From the NCBI GenBank assembly GCA_913777665.1, contig CAJYTF010000017.1:1-64000 (forward strand): DNA of 64,000 nucleotides, read 5' to 3'. Below are positions 37,399 to 46,524 of this stretch, in pieces. This DNA comes from an uncultured Myroides sp. Its GTDB lineage: Bacteria > Bacteroidota > Bacteroidia > Flavobacteriales > Flavobacteriaceae. A program made the position numbers and the translations under genes. How positions within the stretch are numbered: the stretch's first letter is position 1; the number at the start of each line of letters is the position of its first letter. Below the pieces are notes generated by a model. That model did no database searches. It saw only the letters and a program-made list of their open reading frames with translations, and was not told the origin of the DNA.

Positions 37399-38916
37399 AT
37401 GACAAAACCAGTACGCGTACGTTTCGCACCAAGCCCAACCGGTCCTTTACATATCGGCGGTGTAAGAACAGCCTTATTTAATTACCTTTTCGCAAAGAAA
37501 AACAACGGTGTTTTTTATATTAGAATTGAAGATACCGACCAAAACAGATTTGTTCCGGGGGCCGAAGAATATATTTTTGAAGCCTTAAAATGGTTGGGTA
37601 TTGAACCTGATGAAACCATTGGAGTAAATGAAAAATTTGGACCTTATCGTCAAAGCGATCGTAAGCACTTGTACAAACAATACGCTTTAGATTTGGTACA
37701 CAACGGTTTTGCTTATTATGCTTTTGATGCTGCCGAAGATTTAGATGCTTTACGAAAAGAAGCCGAAGCCAACGGAAATACCTTTATATACAACCATTCG
37801 GTTCGCGAAGTTTTAAATACGTCGTTAAACATGACGCATGATGAATTGGAAGCGCGATTGTTTAACAACGATCCGTATGTGATTCGTTTTAAAATGCCTA
37901 TCGATGAAAAACTAACGTTGAAAGATATGATTCGTGGCGAAGTTACGTTTGATACCGCTTTGTTAGATGATAAAGTTTTGTATAAATCAGACGGTATGCC
38001 AACCTACCATTTGGCAAACATTGTCGATGATCATCTACAGGGAACATCACACGTGATTCGTGGAGAGGAGTGGTTGCCATCGTTACCGTTACATTATTTA
38101 TTGTATCGATCTTTTGGATGGGATGCACCTGAATTTGCACATTTACCATTAATATTGAAACCGGTTGGTAACGGAAAATTATCAAAACGCGATGGTGATA
38201 AATTAGGTTTTCCGGTTTTTCCGTTAGATTGGAAATCAGAAACGGGTGAAACAGCAATGGGTTATCGTGAACAAGGCTTTTTCCCAGAAGCGGTTGTTAA
38301 CTTCTTGGCACTTTTAGGTTGGAACGATGGTACAGAGAAAGAATTATTTACGTTAGAAGAGTTAATTGAGTCTTTTGATTTAAGCCGAGTAAACAAATCA
38401 GGTGCAAAGTTCGATCCTGAAAAGAACAAATGGTTTAACCACCAATATTTGGCAAAGAAAGAAAACGGCGAATTGGCGGTTTACTTACAGTCGGTTTTAA
38501 ACGAAAAAGGAATTGCTGCAGATAACGCTGTGGTTGAAAAAGTTGCCGGGTTGGTAAAAGACCGAGCAAATTTAACGACCGATTTATACGCTTTAGCAGA
38601 TTTTTTCTTTGTAGCACCAGAAAAGTACGACGAAAAAGCAGCGAAAAACTGGAAAGAAGATACATCGGGTTTAATGCAACAGGTTATTTCTGTAATTGAA
38701 AATGTTAAAGTTTTCGAAGCAAAAGAAATAGAATCAATCATAAAAAACTGGATTCAAGAAAATGAATTAGGAATGGGTAAAATTATGCAACCCCTTCGTA
38801 TTGCGTTGGTTGGTGAAATGAAAGGTCCCGATTTGTTTGAAATTATAAGCGTTTTAGGTAAGACAGAAACTACCAAAAGATTGAACGCAGCAATAAATAA
38901 TTTTAAAAATATTTAA
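37399..38916 (+). CDS. gltX: Glutamate--tRNA ligase
   Basis: 505 residues from the ATG at 37399; a TTG frame from 37378 would add seven Lys-rich residues overlapping the promoter and is unlikely. The HIGH motif is PLHIGG, the KMSKS equivalent is KLSKRDG, and the family-specific FAPSPTGPLHIGG opens the protein. It charges tRNA-Glu with glutamate. It marks the right edge of the pigment cluster and is followed by its own terminator. Confidence 0.97.
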   Translation: MTKPVRVRFAPSPTGPLHIGGVRTALFNYLFAKKNNGVFYIRIEDTDQNRFVPGAEEYIFEALKWLGIEPDETIGVNEKFGPYRQSDRKHLYKQYALDLVHNGFAYYAFDAAEDLDALRKEAEANGNTFIYNHSVREVLNTSLNMTHDELEARLFNNDPYVIRFKMPIDEKLTLKDMIRGEVTFDTALLDDKVLYKSDGMPTYHLANIVDDHLQGTSHVIRGEEWLPSLPLHYLLYRSFGWDAPEFAHLPLILKPVGNGKLSKRDGDKLGFPVFPLDWKSETGETAMGYREQGFFPEAVVNFLALLGWNDGTEKELFTLEELIESFDLSRVNKSGAKFDPEKNKWFNHQYLAKKENGELAVYLQSVLNEKGIAADNAVVEKVAGLVKDRANLTTDLYALADFFFVAPEKYDEKAAKNWKEDTSGLMQQVISVIENVKVFEAKEIESIIKNWIQENELGMGKIMQPLRIALVGEMKGPDLFEIISVLGKTETTKRLNAAINNFKNI

Positions 38917-39047
38917 TTTTAAGTAAAAATTATTTTGCAGTTAAAAAATAAGTTTATATATTTGAAATGTGATTAACAAATGCCCAAATGTTTTTCACAA
39001 TGATATTTTTTTCATATCAACAACAACAATTTTTTTCTAAATTTTTC

Positions 39048-39078
39048 TAAATCCCATTCCCTAAAAATGGGATTTTTT
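39048..39078 (+). terminator. Rho-independent terminator after gltX
   Basis: AAATCCCATT pairs with AATGGGATTT around CCCTAAA, followed by a T run. It is the end of the gltX unit and lies just upstream of a lipoprotein gene. Confidence 0.82.
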
Positions 39079-39115
39079 TATTATCTTCGATTACATATTT
39101 GTAAATCAATCAATT

Positions 39116-39595
39116 ATGAAAAAGTTTCTTTTCCTTTTTATATTATCTGCGGGATTGCTATTCACTTCTTGCGGGTCAGACGACAAAAAAGATCCACCTG
39201 TTAACACCACACAAGGTAAATGGGAGCCAACAACTATTCAAATGGTAAAAGTGGTTCCTTTATATACGTTAGATTATCCGCATACTCAAAGTTGCCCCAA
39301 AGATTATTTAGAGTTTAAAGCAAATAATAACGCGGTGTTCTTTAGGCATGAAACCGCAAATTGTACGATTACAGAATACGAAAACGCTTTTCAACAAAAT
39401 GGTAATAACGTATCATTAAATGTTTTAGGATATCAAATTAACGGAACAATTACGGCACAAACCGATACTGCTATGGAAATTCAAAGTGATATTTCGGCTT
39501 ACATTCCATTGATAAAAGCACAGTTTCCAGAATACGAGCAATATTTAAGCGTATTGGAAGGCGGAACGGTAAAACTATCGTTCATTAAAAAATAG
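39116..39595 (+). CDS. Lipocalin-like lipoprotein
   Basis: 159 residues with a lipoprotein signal (LLFTSCGSDDKKDPP, Cys 20). Then GKWEPTTIQM..., a short beta-rich domain with two Cys (SCPKDYLEFKANN, TANCTI), as in the lipocalin-like family of Bacteroidota. It stands alone between two terminators. TATCTTCG at 39082-39089 is a near-match -7 box. Ligand unknown. Confidence 0.78.
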   Translation: MKKFLFLFILSAGLLFTSCGSDDKKDPPVNTTQGKWEPTTIQMVKVVPLYTLDYPHTQSCPKDYLEFKANNNAVFFRHETANCTITEYENAFQQNGNNVSLNVLGYQINGTITAQTDTAMEIQSDISAYIPLIKAQFPEYEQYLSVLEGGTVKLSFIKK

Positions 39596-39602
39596 CATTT
39601 AC

Positions 39603-39629
39603 ACCTCTTTGAAAAAAGAGGTTTTTTTT
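39603..39629 (+). terminator. Rho-independent terminator
   Basis: ACCTCTTT and AAAGAGGT form a stem with a GAAA loop followed by eight T, directly after the lipocalin-like gene. Confidence 0.88.
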
Positions 39630-39654
39630 ATATCTTACCAAAAAACAATTTAAA

Positions 39655-40641
39655 ATGGATTTTACACTTTACATTATTATTGCTATTATTTTGTTTGTAA
39701 TAGTATCATCATTATTTACCGTTAAGCAGCAAAGTGCTGTTATTATTGAACGATTTGGAAAATACCAGTCCATTCGTAATTCGGGCTTACAAATTAAAAT
39801 CCCGATTGTAGATCGAATTGCCGGGCGATTAAATCTGCGTATTCAACAGTTAGATGTTATTATTGAAACAAAAACAAAAGACAACGTATTCGTTAAAATG
39901 AAGGTTTCTGTGCAGTTTAAAGTAGTGCAGGAACGTGTTTACGAAGCTTTTTATAAATTAGAATATCCGCACGATCAAATTACTTCGTATGTTTTTGATG
40001 TGGTGCGTGCCGAAGTTCCAAAATTAAAGTTAGATGATGTTTTTGAACGTAAAGATGATATTGCGATTGCTGTTAAACGCGAGTTGAATGATGCAATGGT
40101 GACTTACGGATACGATATTATTAATACGTTGATTACCGATATTGATCCGGATATTCAGGTAAAACATGCAATGAACCGTATTAATGCCGCAGATCGTGAA
40201 AAAACGGCTGCAGAATACGAAGGAGAAGCAGAACGTATTAGAATTGTTGCAAAAGCTAAGGCAGAAGCAGAAAGCAAACGTTTACAAGGACAAGGTATTG
40301 CAGATCAGCGTAGAGAAATTGCACGCGGTTTGGTAGAATCGGTTGATGTTTTAAACAGCGTAGGAATTAATTCACAAGAAGCATCGGCTTTAATTGTTGT
40401 TACGCAACATTATGATACCTTACAGTCAATAGGTGCAGAAAACAATTCAAACTTAATTTTGTTACCTAATTCACCACAAGCAGGCAGCGATATGCTGAAC
40501 AATATGGTAGCATCGTTCACGGCAAGTAATCAGGTAGGCGAGGCAATGAAAAAATCGGGTACAAAAGAAAAAGACTATAAGCCAAAGAGAAATCTTCCAC
40601 CACAGACTGATTTTCCTTCACAACATAATCCAGCAGAATAG
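39655..40641 (+). CDS. SPFH/Band 7 (stomatin-like) membrane protein
   Basis: 328 residues: an N-terminal membrane helix (3-22), an SPFH domain (VKQQSAVIIERFGKYQSIRNSGLQI through NTLITDIDPD), an Ala/Glu-rich coiled coil (AEYEGEAERIRIVAKAKAEAESKRLQ) and a disordered Pro-rich tail. It is a stomatin/QmcA-like protein of lipid microdomains and membrane-protein quality control. It converges on the YtxH/holin operon with a shared terminator. Confidence 0.92.
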   Translation: MDFTLYIIIAIILFVIVSSLFTVKQQSAVIIERFGKYQSIRNSGLQIKIPIVDRIAGRLNLRIQQLDVIIETKTKDNVFVKMKVSVQFKVVQERVYEAFYKLEYPHDQITSYVFDVVRAEVPKLKLDDVFERKDDIAIAVKRELNDAMVTYGYDIINTLITDIDPDIQVKHAMNRINAADREKTAAEYEGEAERIRIVAKAKAEAESKRLQGQGIADQRREIARGLVESVDVLNSVGINSQEASALIVVTQHYDTLQSIGAENNSNLILLPNSPQAGSDMLNNMVASFTASNQVGEAMKKSGTKEKDYKPKRNLPPQTDFPSQHNPAE

Positions 40642-40667
40642 TAATTGAAAAAATAGAGTAATCAAAA

Positions 40668-40701
40668 AATAAACACCAACTTTTAAAGTTGGTGTTTATT
40701 T
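40668..40701. terminator. Bidirectional terminator
   Basis: AAATAAACACCAACTTT and AAAGTTGGTGTTTATTT are complementary with almost no loop, between two convergent genes, with T runs on both strands. Confidence 0.85.
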
Positions 40702-40946
40702 TTTTTAATGAATTTGTTGAATAAAAATTTAAATACAGTTGATAAAACTAAGGTTTTAATACCTTTTGAATTTTTTACCGAACTACCTAACGATGTTAAA
40801 CCTTGTTGAAGTAACTGGCTAGGTGAAAAAAGTTGGGCGATATCTTCGGCATTATTACCAATCTTCCGAATACTAATTTCGCGTTCAAGTCTAAGGATTT
40901 CCAGTTCTTTATCAACTTCTTCGTATGTTTTGTAACGTATCTTCAT
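40683..40946 (-). CDS. Hypothetical small protein
   Basis: 87 residues, starting with a Glu/Arg-rich amphipathic helix (ELEILRLEREISIRKIG) and ending in a basic hydrophobic segment (TLVLSTVFKFLFNKFIKKNK). Last gene of a three-gene minus-strand envelope unit. No named family; similar small proteins lie next to YtxH and holin-like genes in Flavobacteria. Confidence 0.68.
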   Translation of the reverse strand: MKIRYKTYEEVDKELEILRLEREISIRKIGNNAEDIAQLFSPSQLLQQGLTSLGSSVKNSKGIKTLVLSTVFKFLFNKFIKKNKHQL

Positions 40947-40951
40947 AAATA

Positions 40952-41302
40952 TCAGTCAAAAAAGATTCTAGAAAATTTCTTAAGAATAGGAATGTCTATC
41001 ATTACTTTGCGCATTGCGTATGTAAAAATGGCAACAATAATATAGAATCCGCCTATAATTAAAAAACCGTAAGTGTTGCTGTCTAAAGCTTTCCCTATTG
41101 CAAATGCTGCAGCAAACGATAAAAAAAACAACGATAAAACAGCGAATAGGCTTAAAGCGAAAATTTTTAAAATGAAGCCTGTAGCTTTAGATGCTACTTT
41201 AAACCCCAACAGTGAATAATAATCAATGTTGGTTTCTAAATAAGCTTTAGCTTCAGACTTCATTTCATGAAGATTGTTTTTTAGATCTTCATTAAATGCC
41301 AT
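40952..41302 (-). CDS. Holin-superfamily (Phage_holin_3_6-like) membrane protein
   Basis: 116 residues with two transmembrane helices (about 46-68 and 76-98) after an amphipathic N terminus (EDLKNNLHEMKSEAKAYLETN). This is the DUF1469/YqjE-like arrangement labelled phage holin family, which is usually a chromosomal envelope-stress protein rather than part of a prophage. No phage genes are nearby. It is located 3 bp after the YtxH gene. Confidence 0.82.
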   Translation of the reverse strand: MAFNEDLKNNLHEMKSEAKAYLETNIDYYSLLGFKVASKATGFILKIFALSLFAVLSLFFLSFAAAFAIGKALDSNTYGFLIIGGFYIIVAIFTYAMRKVMIDIPILKKFSRIFFD

Positions 41303-41305
41303 AGA

Positions 41306-41686
41306 CTATTTTAACTCAGATTTGATATTATCTGCAGCTTTGTTAGTCATATCTTTTGCTCTGTCAACCGCATTAGAAGCTTGTCCTTTTAATTCAGCCA
41401 ATTTGCGTTCTAAACTTGCAATAACATCTTCTTTTTTATCATCAGCTTTGTTAACCAATGTGTTGAAAGACGATTCGAAATCTGCTTTTTTAGAAGAAAT
41501 CAAACTTTTAACTTGATTCTTCAACTCGTCCATTTTGCAGTTTAAGTCATCCGTTCCAGATTTAAATCCGTCCGAAATTTTCTTTCTGGTTTTTTGCCCT
41601 TGTTCAGGTGCTAATAATACTCCTGCTACCGCACCAACTGCTGCTCCTGCTAAAATAGCTACCAATGTGTTTCCTGTTTTTCCCAT
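41306..41686 (-). CDS. YtxH domain-containing protein
   Basis: 126 residues. A Gly/Ala-rich helix (LVAILAGAAVGAVAGVLLAPEQGQKTRKKI) is the YtxH/gas-vesicle-like signature, followed by a long Lys/Glu coiled coil. Members are membrane-tethered stress-linked proteins. It is the first gene of the minus-strand unit with the holin-like and small protein genes. Confidence 0.87.
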   Translation of the reverse strand: MGKTGNTLVAILAGAAVGAVAGVLLAPEQGQKTRKKISDGFKSGTDDLNCKMDELKNQVKSLISSKKADFESSFNTLVNKADDKKEDVIASLERKLAELKGQASNAVDRAKDMTNKAADNIKSELK

Positions 41687-41813
41687 AACAAATTTTATTT
41701 AATTTTTAATAAATGAATTAATAGAATTAAAGTTAACGAATTTTTTTTAGATCGATGTTAATAACCGGTTAAAATTTAATAGATTGTATCCAAATAAGCC
41801 CAAAAAATCTATT

Positions 41814-41821
41814 TATATTTG
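41814..41821 (+). promoter_or_regulatory. -7 box for the dicarboxylate symporter
   Basis: TATATTTG fits TAnnTTTG, 25 bp before the ATG at 41847. The ORF-extending start at 41784 lies upstream of it, which favours the later ATG. Confidence 0.45.
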
Positions 41822-41846
41822 CTTTTCAACATTTTACAGAACTAAC

Positions 41847-43283
41847 ATGTTTAAAAACAAATTAGGAATTTTTACCTCGATATTTATTACTCTTGCAATT
41901 ATTATAACCCTTTTATACGAATTTGATGTTTTAGCAATTTCACCAGCATTAATGATAGGTGTTCGTTGGACAACTGCTTTAGTACTGATTATAAATGCGC
42001 TTGCTAGAAAAAACCTTACCACATGGATTATTACCTGTATGATTTTGGGTGTTTTTGTGGGGGTTGATTTTCCTAATGCAGCAATGGCACTGCAACCGTT
42101 AAGCAAAGGATTTATTAAGTTGGTTAAAACCATTGTAGCACCGATTATTTTTGCAACGTTGGTTTACGGTATCGCCGGACATTCCGATTTAAAACAAGTA
42201 GGACGTATGGCATGGAAATCTATGCTGTATTTCTTTTGTGCAACTTCATGCGCTATTTTTATTGGTTTAGCGGTAATTAACATCACGCAGGCAGGTGTTG
42301 GTATTGATATGCAAAGTATGCCGCATGAAGAACTTCCGGCTCCAAAACCACCCGATGCAGCTTTACAAACATTACCTGATCATGTGCACGGAATTTACAA
42401 GTTTGCTCATTTTATTTACGATCTTTTTCCGGAAAACATAGTAAAATCAATGTATGAGAATCAAGTATTGCAGGTAGTAGTATTTTCGGTTTTGTTCGGA
42501 ATTGGATTGGCAATGGTTGAAGAAAAAAAACGTAAGCCGTTGGTTGATTTCACCGAGAGTTTGTCTGAAACCATGTTTAAATTCACCAACATCATTATGT
42601 ATTTTGCACCAATAGGTGTAGGGGCAGCAATGGCTTATACGGTTGGACATTTAGGTGTCGATATCCTTAAAAACCTGTTCATGCTTTTAGGGTCTTTATA
42701 TCTGGCGTTGGTATTATTTATATTGCTGGTTTTTGTTCCGATTATGCTGTTCTTAAAAATACCGATTAAAAAGTTTATTGCAGCTGTAAAAGAACCCGTT
42801 TCTATTGCGTTTGCTACAACAAGTTCCGATGCCGCTTTACCAAAAGCCATGAGTGCAATGGAAAAATTTGGGGTTCCACGTAAAATTGTATCTTTTGTAA
42901 TTCCTACAGGTTACAGTTTTAATTTAGATGGAACGTCGTTGTATTTGTCATTAGCATCGATATTTGTTGCGCAGGCAGCCGGAATGAATTTATCTATTGG
43001 CGAGCAATTAGCAATTGCCTTTACGTTGATGATTACATCAAAAGGAGTAGCAGCCGTTCCGCGTGCATCATTAATTGTGTTAATTGCAACGGCAGAACAA
43101 TTTGGATTACCTGTATTTATTATCGCTGCTATTTTAGGGATCGATGAATTAATGGATATGGCACGAACATCGGTAAACGTTATTGGTAACTGTTTGGCAA
43201 CCGTTGTAATAGCTAAGTGGGAAAAAGAGTTTGATGAAGAGGCTCCGTACCGCTTAACCGATGAAACTTTGGATGAGGTTTAG
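41847..43283 (+). CDS. Dicarboxylate/amino acid:cation symporter (DAACS family)
   Basis: 478 residues from the ATG at 41847. Eight or more membrane helices and the family motifs ATTSSDAALPKAM (serine-rich loop of HP1), NLDGTSLYLSLASIFVAQ (TM7) and SKGVAAVPRASL (HP2) make it a GltP/GltT-type Na+ or H+ symporter. The substrate is probably glutamate, aspartate or C4-dicarboxylates. A longer frame would add 21 residues and run across the promoter. Confidence 0.93.
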   Translation: MFKNKLGIFTSIFITLAIIITLLYEFDVLAISPALMIGVRWTTALVLIINALARKNLTTWIITCMILGVFVGVDFPNAAMALQPLSKGFIKLVKTIVAPIIFATLVYGIAGHSDLKQVGRMAWKSMLYFFCATSCAIFIGLAVINITQAGVGIDMQSMPHEELPAPKPPDAALQTLPDHVHGIYKFAHFIYDLFPENIVKSMYENQVLQVVVFSVLFGIGLAMVEEKKRKPLVDFTESLSETMFKFTNIIMYFAPIGVGAAMAYTVGHLGVDILKNLFMLLGSLYLALVLFILLVFVPIMLFLKIPIKKFIAAVKEPVSIAFATTSSDAALPKAMSAMEKFGVPRKIVSFVIPTGYSFNLDGTSLYLSLASIFVAQAAGMNLSIGEQLAIAFTLMITSKGVAAVPRASLIVLIATAEQFGLPVFIIAAILGIDELMDMARTSVNVIGNCLATVVIAKWEKEFDEEAPYRLTDETLDEV

Positions 43284-43311
43284 AATTTGAAGTTATTTCT
43301 ATATACGTAAA

Positions 43312-43344
43312 GACCTCACAGGTTTTAGAAACCTGTGAGGTCTG
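43312..43344. repeat. Perfect 15-bp inverted repeat
   Basis: AGACCTCACAGGTTT and AAACCTGTGAGGTCT flank a TAG loop. There is no T run, so this looks like a dispersed palindromic element more than a terminator. Similar motifs are common between genes in Flavobacteria, from memory. Confidence 0.6.
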
Positions 43345-43356
43345 AAATAAAACATA

Positions 43357-43384
43357 ATCCCAACTATTCGGTTGGGGTTTTCTG
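43357..43384. terminator. Possible terminator between convergent genes
   Basis: AATCCCAAC and GTTGGGGTT pair with a G-T wobble and are followed by TTCTGTTT. Weak, next to the DUF4468 gene end. Confidence 0.45.
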
Positions 43385-43385
43385 T

Positions 43386-43883
43386 TTACCAATCATTTCC
43401 TTTTTGTAAGTAAGAAATATATTCATCTATAAAATTTGAAGCATACTTTTCAATAACACCAATTGCTTTATCATTGTATCTTCTACGATTACCTTCTTTA
43501 TCAAAAAAACCACTATATTTTGTGTAATGAGTATCACCGATATTACTTATCAAAATCCGTACTTTTCCGTCTTTAAAGTCTATACTTAAATTATATTTTA
43601 CCTTTACTCTCCATGGGTTAGCAAAGCCTGTATCTATATCAAAAAAATGCTTTATACCAATGCTTTCATTTTCATTATCAAGTACGATTACCTTCTTAGG
43701 ATTTTCATATTTAGAAGCTATCCATTTTTTTGTTAGTTGATATAATTCTGTTGTATTTTTCCCTGATACTTCAAAAACATTGTTTTCAGCAACAAGTTCA
43801 GAAGGCGCAGCTTTGTAATCTGCTTTTTGTGCATTAACTGTTGTAATAGCCATAAGGCTTAAAAGTAGTAGTAGTGTTTTCAT
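43386..43883 (-). CDS. DUF4468 (TBP-like fold) secreted protein
   Basis: 165 residues with a Sec signal (LLLLLSLMAITTVNAQ). The core ELYQLTKKWIASKYENPKKVIVLDNENESIGIKHFF matches DUF4468 with a TBP-like fold, common in Bacteroidota envelopes, function unknown. Monocistronic, converging on the symporter gene. Confidence 0.82.
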   Translation of the reverse strand: MKTLLLLLSLMAITTVNAQKADYKAAPSELVAENNVFEVSGKNTTELYQLTKKWIASKYENPKKVIVLDNENESIGIKHFFDIDTGFANPWRVKVKYNLSIDFKDGKVRILISNIGDTHYTKYSGFFDKEGNRRRYNDKAIGVIEKYASNFIDEYISYLQKGNDW

Positions 43884-44103
43884 ATTTATAATTTTAAGTA
43901 AGTAATTTTCTGTTCTTCAAAATCCATTTTAGTTAAAACTGCTTCATCGTAAAGTTTCTTTAAATGAAATCAAAATTCAAATATATAAGTTATTTAAATA
44001 TTCTTTTTATGGTTTTCCGTAAAATCAAAAATGGATTCTATATCACAATCCGGGTGAAGAGAATTGACGAAGTAATCTTTTCGTGTTGTAATTCCATAAA
44101 AAA

Positions 44104-44130
44104 CAAAAAATCCCAACATATAGCTGGGAT
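44104..44130 (-). terminator. Terminator after glnS
   Basis: On the minus strand ATCCCAGCTATATGTTGGGA forms a 6-bp stem with a T-rich tail; it lies 25 bp after the glnS stop. Confidence 0.6.
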
Positions 44131-44154
44131 ATTAATGTTTATAATGTTAAAAAC

Positions 44155-45840
44155 TTACTCTTTACTTTCAACTTTAGCCCACGTATCGCGTAAGCCAACC
44201 GTTTTATTAAATACCAGTTTTTCTGCGGTAGAATCTTTATCAACTGCAAAATAACCCAAACGTTGAAACTGAAATTTATCGCCGCTTACAGCTGTTTTTA
44301 AGCTTGGTTCTACATAACCTGTGATTACTTTTAATGAATCTGGGTTAATGTATTCTTTGAAATCTACTTCTTTGTTGCCATCTGGATTTTCGTGCGTAAA
44401 CAAACGGTCGTAAATACGTACTTCGGCTTCCACAGCATGCGGAATCGAAACCCAATGAATGGTTCCTTTTACCTTGCGTTTTGATGCTTCTGTTCCGCTG
44501 CCCGATCTTGAATCTGCATCGTACGTTACATGAATTTCGGTAATGTTTCCGTTTTCATCTTTCACAACGCTTTCTCCTTGAATAATGTAAGCGTTTTTTA
44601 AACGGACTTCTCTTCCTAATGTTAAACGGAAAAATTTCTTATCGGCATCTTCCTTAAAATCTTCGCGTTCAATATATAATTCTCTTGAAAAAGGGACTTT
44701 TCTAAACGTTAATTCTTCTGCTTCCGGATTATTTTCTGCATCTAACCACTCTTCTTGTCCTTCCGGATAATTGGTAATCACCAATTTCACAGGATCTAAA
44801 ACAGCCATTACACGATCGGTAATTTTGTTTAAATCTTCGCGAACACAAAATTCTAACAACGAAACATCAATTAAATTATCGCGTTTTGCAATTCCAATAG
44901 TATCAGCAAAATTACGAATCGCAGTAGGAGTGTACCCTCTACGACGCATACCCGAAATGGTGCTCATACGCGGATCGTCCCAACCTGTAACATGACCTTC
45001 GTTTACTAATTGCAGCAATTTACGTTTTGATACAACGGTGTGTGATAAATTTCTACGAGCAAATTCGCGTTGTTTTGGTCGAACTTTCTCGTCATCGTAA
45101 ATCTGATCTAAAAACCAATCGTATAATTCGCGGTGCGGTAAAAATTCCAAGGTACAGAATGAATGCGAAATTTGTTCGATATAGTCACTTTCGCCATGAG
45201 CCCAGTCGTACATAGGATAAATTTTCCAATTTGCTCCCGTTCTGTGGTGCGATGCGTTAATGATTCGATACATAATAGGGTCGCGCATTAACATATTGGT
45301 CGATGCCATATCAATCTTTGCACGTAAAATATATTCGCCTTCGGCAAACTCACCGTTTTTCATTCGTTCGAACAACTCCAGGTTTTCTTCAACCGATCGA
45401 TCACGGTTTGGAGAATTCACTCCGGCTTGTGTTGGTGTACCTTTTTGTTTTGCAATTTCATCTGCCGATAAATTATCAACATACGCTTTACCTTTCTTAA
45501 TTAAAAGAATTGCCCAATCATATAATTCCTGAAAATAATCAGATGCATAAACTTCCTGATCCCATTTATAGCCCAACCATTCCACATCGTTTTTAATGGC
45601 ATCAACAAACTCCTGCTCTTCTTTTGCAGGGTTGGTATCGTCAAAACGTAAATTTACCGGAGCGTTGTAATCTAAACCTAAACCAAAGTTTAAACAGATC
45701 GATGATGCGTGCCCAATGTGCAAATATCCGTTAGGTTCGGGCGGAAAACGAAAGCGTAATTTATTTTGTGACAAACCATTTTTTAAATCGTCTTCAATGA
45801 TTTGTTCTATAAAATTCAATGATTTTTCTTTTGTTGACAT
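44155..45840 (-). CDS. glnS: Glutamine--tRNA ligase
   Basis: 561 residues of class I. HIGH appears as YLHIGHAS, KMSKS as VVSKRKL, and the GlnRS C-terminal beta-barrels follow (LTFRKVPFSRELYIEREDF). The length fits GlnRS, and the enzyme is distinguished from GluRS by RFPPEPNGYLHIGH. It attaches glutamine to tRNA-Gln. An TAAATTTG box lies 19 bp upstream on the minus strand. Confidence 0.97.
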   Translation of the reverse strand: MSTKEKSLNFIEQIIEDDLKNGLSQNKLRFRFPPEPNGYLHIGHASSICLNFGLGLDYNAPVNLRFDDTNPAKEEQEFVDAIKNDVEWLGYKWDQEVYASDYFQELYDWAILLIKKGKAYVDNLSADEIAKQKGTPTQAGVNSPNRDRSVEENLELFERMKNGEFAEGEYILRAKIDMASTNMLMRDPIMYRIINASHHRTGANWKIYPMYDWAHGESDYIEQISHSFCTLEFLPHRELYDWFLDQIYDDEKVRPKQREFARRNLSHTVVSKRKLLQLVNEGHVTGWDDPRMSTISGMRRRGYTPTAIRNFADTIGIAKRDNLIDVSLLEFCVREDLNKITDRVMAVLDPVKLVITNYPEGQEEWLDAENNPEAEELTFRKVPFSRELYIEREDFKEDADKKFFRLTLGREVRLKNAYIIQGESVVKDENGNITEIHVTYDADSRSGSGTEASKRKVKGTIHWVSIPHAVEAEVRIYDRLFTHENPDGNKEVDFKEYINPDSLKVITGYVEPSLKTAVSGDKFQFQRLGYFAVDKDSTAEKLVFNKTVGLRDTWAKVESKE

Positions 45841-45858
45841 ATTCTTGAATTAAGATTA

Positions 45859-45866
45859 CAAATTTA
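45859..45866 (-). promoter_or_regulatory. -7 box for glnS
   Basis: TAAATTTG on the minus strand fits TAnnTTTG, 18 bp upstream of the glnS start. No clear -33. Confidence 0.45.
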
Positions 45867-45941
45867 TCAAAAAATGTTTGATTTTAAGCGGTAATGATAT
45901 GTTATAAAAAAGGTTTAATTTTACGATATAAATTTTAAGAA

Positions 45942-46301
45942 ATGGGAATTATTCGCTTAACAAACATACGCGTTTTTACAAATCACGGCTGCCTGATTGA
46001 AGAAGCTAAAATAGGATCGGAATATCGTGTGGATTTGGAAATTAAAGCCGATTTAAGAAAATCATCCGAAACCGATGAGTTGGCTGATACGGTTGATTAT
46101 GTTCATTTGAACAAAATTGTTGTAGAAGAAATGGCGATACGATCGAAGTTGTTAGAGCATGTTGCCAAACGAATTGTAGTACGTGTTTTTGACGAATTGC
46201 CTATGGTTTCGCGTATTTTATTGGAAGTTTCAAAAATAAATCCGCCTATTGGTGGTGATGTACAGCAAGTTACTATTGTTATGGAAGAATACCGGGCATA
46301 A
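45942..46301 (+). CDS. folB: Dihydroneopterin aldolase
   Basis: 119 residues of FolB. FTNHGCLIEEAKIGSEYRVDLEI is the family start, with the Lys of RSKLLEHVAKRI as the usual catalytic region and the Glu of the substrate site nearby. It cleaves dihydroneopterin to 6-hydroxymethyl-dihydropterin in folate synthesis. It is divergent from glnS and precedes tRNA-Cys. Confidence 0.92.
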   Translation: MGIIRLTNIRVFTNHGCLIEEAKIGSEYRVDLEIKADLRKSSETDELADTVDYVHLNKIVVEEMAIRSKLLEHVAKRIVVRVFDELPMVSRILLEVSKINPPIGGDVQQVTIVMEEYRA

Positions 46302-46363
46302 TTTTGTGCTTTAGGTTTTGATATTTAATTTTTTGTAGTAGATTTGCAAACACATTACAGAAT

Positions 46364-46434
46364 GGCATCTTGGCCGAGCGGCTAGGCACCGGTCTGCAAA
46401 ACCGACTACAGCGGTTCGAATCCGCTAGATGCCT
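46364..46434 (+). tRNA. tRNA-Cys (GCA anticodon)
   Basis: A cloverleaf can be drawn: acceptor GGCATCT pairs with AGATGCC, the anticodon loop CTGCAAA carries GCA, and the T arm GCGGTTCGAATCCGC is standard. 71 nt without an encoded CCA. A terminator follows directly. Confidence 0.95.
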
Positions 46435-46440
46435 CTTTAA

Positions 46441-46468
46441 AAAACCTTCAACTATTGAAGGTTTTTTT
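46441..46468 (+). terminator. Terminator after tRNA-Cys
   Basis: AAAACCTTCAA and TTGAAGGTTTT with a CTA loop and T run. Confidence 0.88.
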
Positions 46469-46524
46469 GTTTTACTACTCTTTGCATTTTTCAAATTATT
46501 ATATTTAGCTTTAAAATTTACATT

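Noticed and set aside
40683-41686. Prophage remnant because of a holin-family protein
   Set aside because: The holin-like protein belongs to a chromosomal envelope operon with YtxH; no phage structural or lysis genes are near.
43964-44254. Hypothetical gene of 96 residues
   Set aside because: It overlaps the end of glnS and its terminator on the opposite strand and has no coding features.
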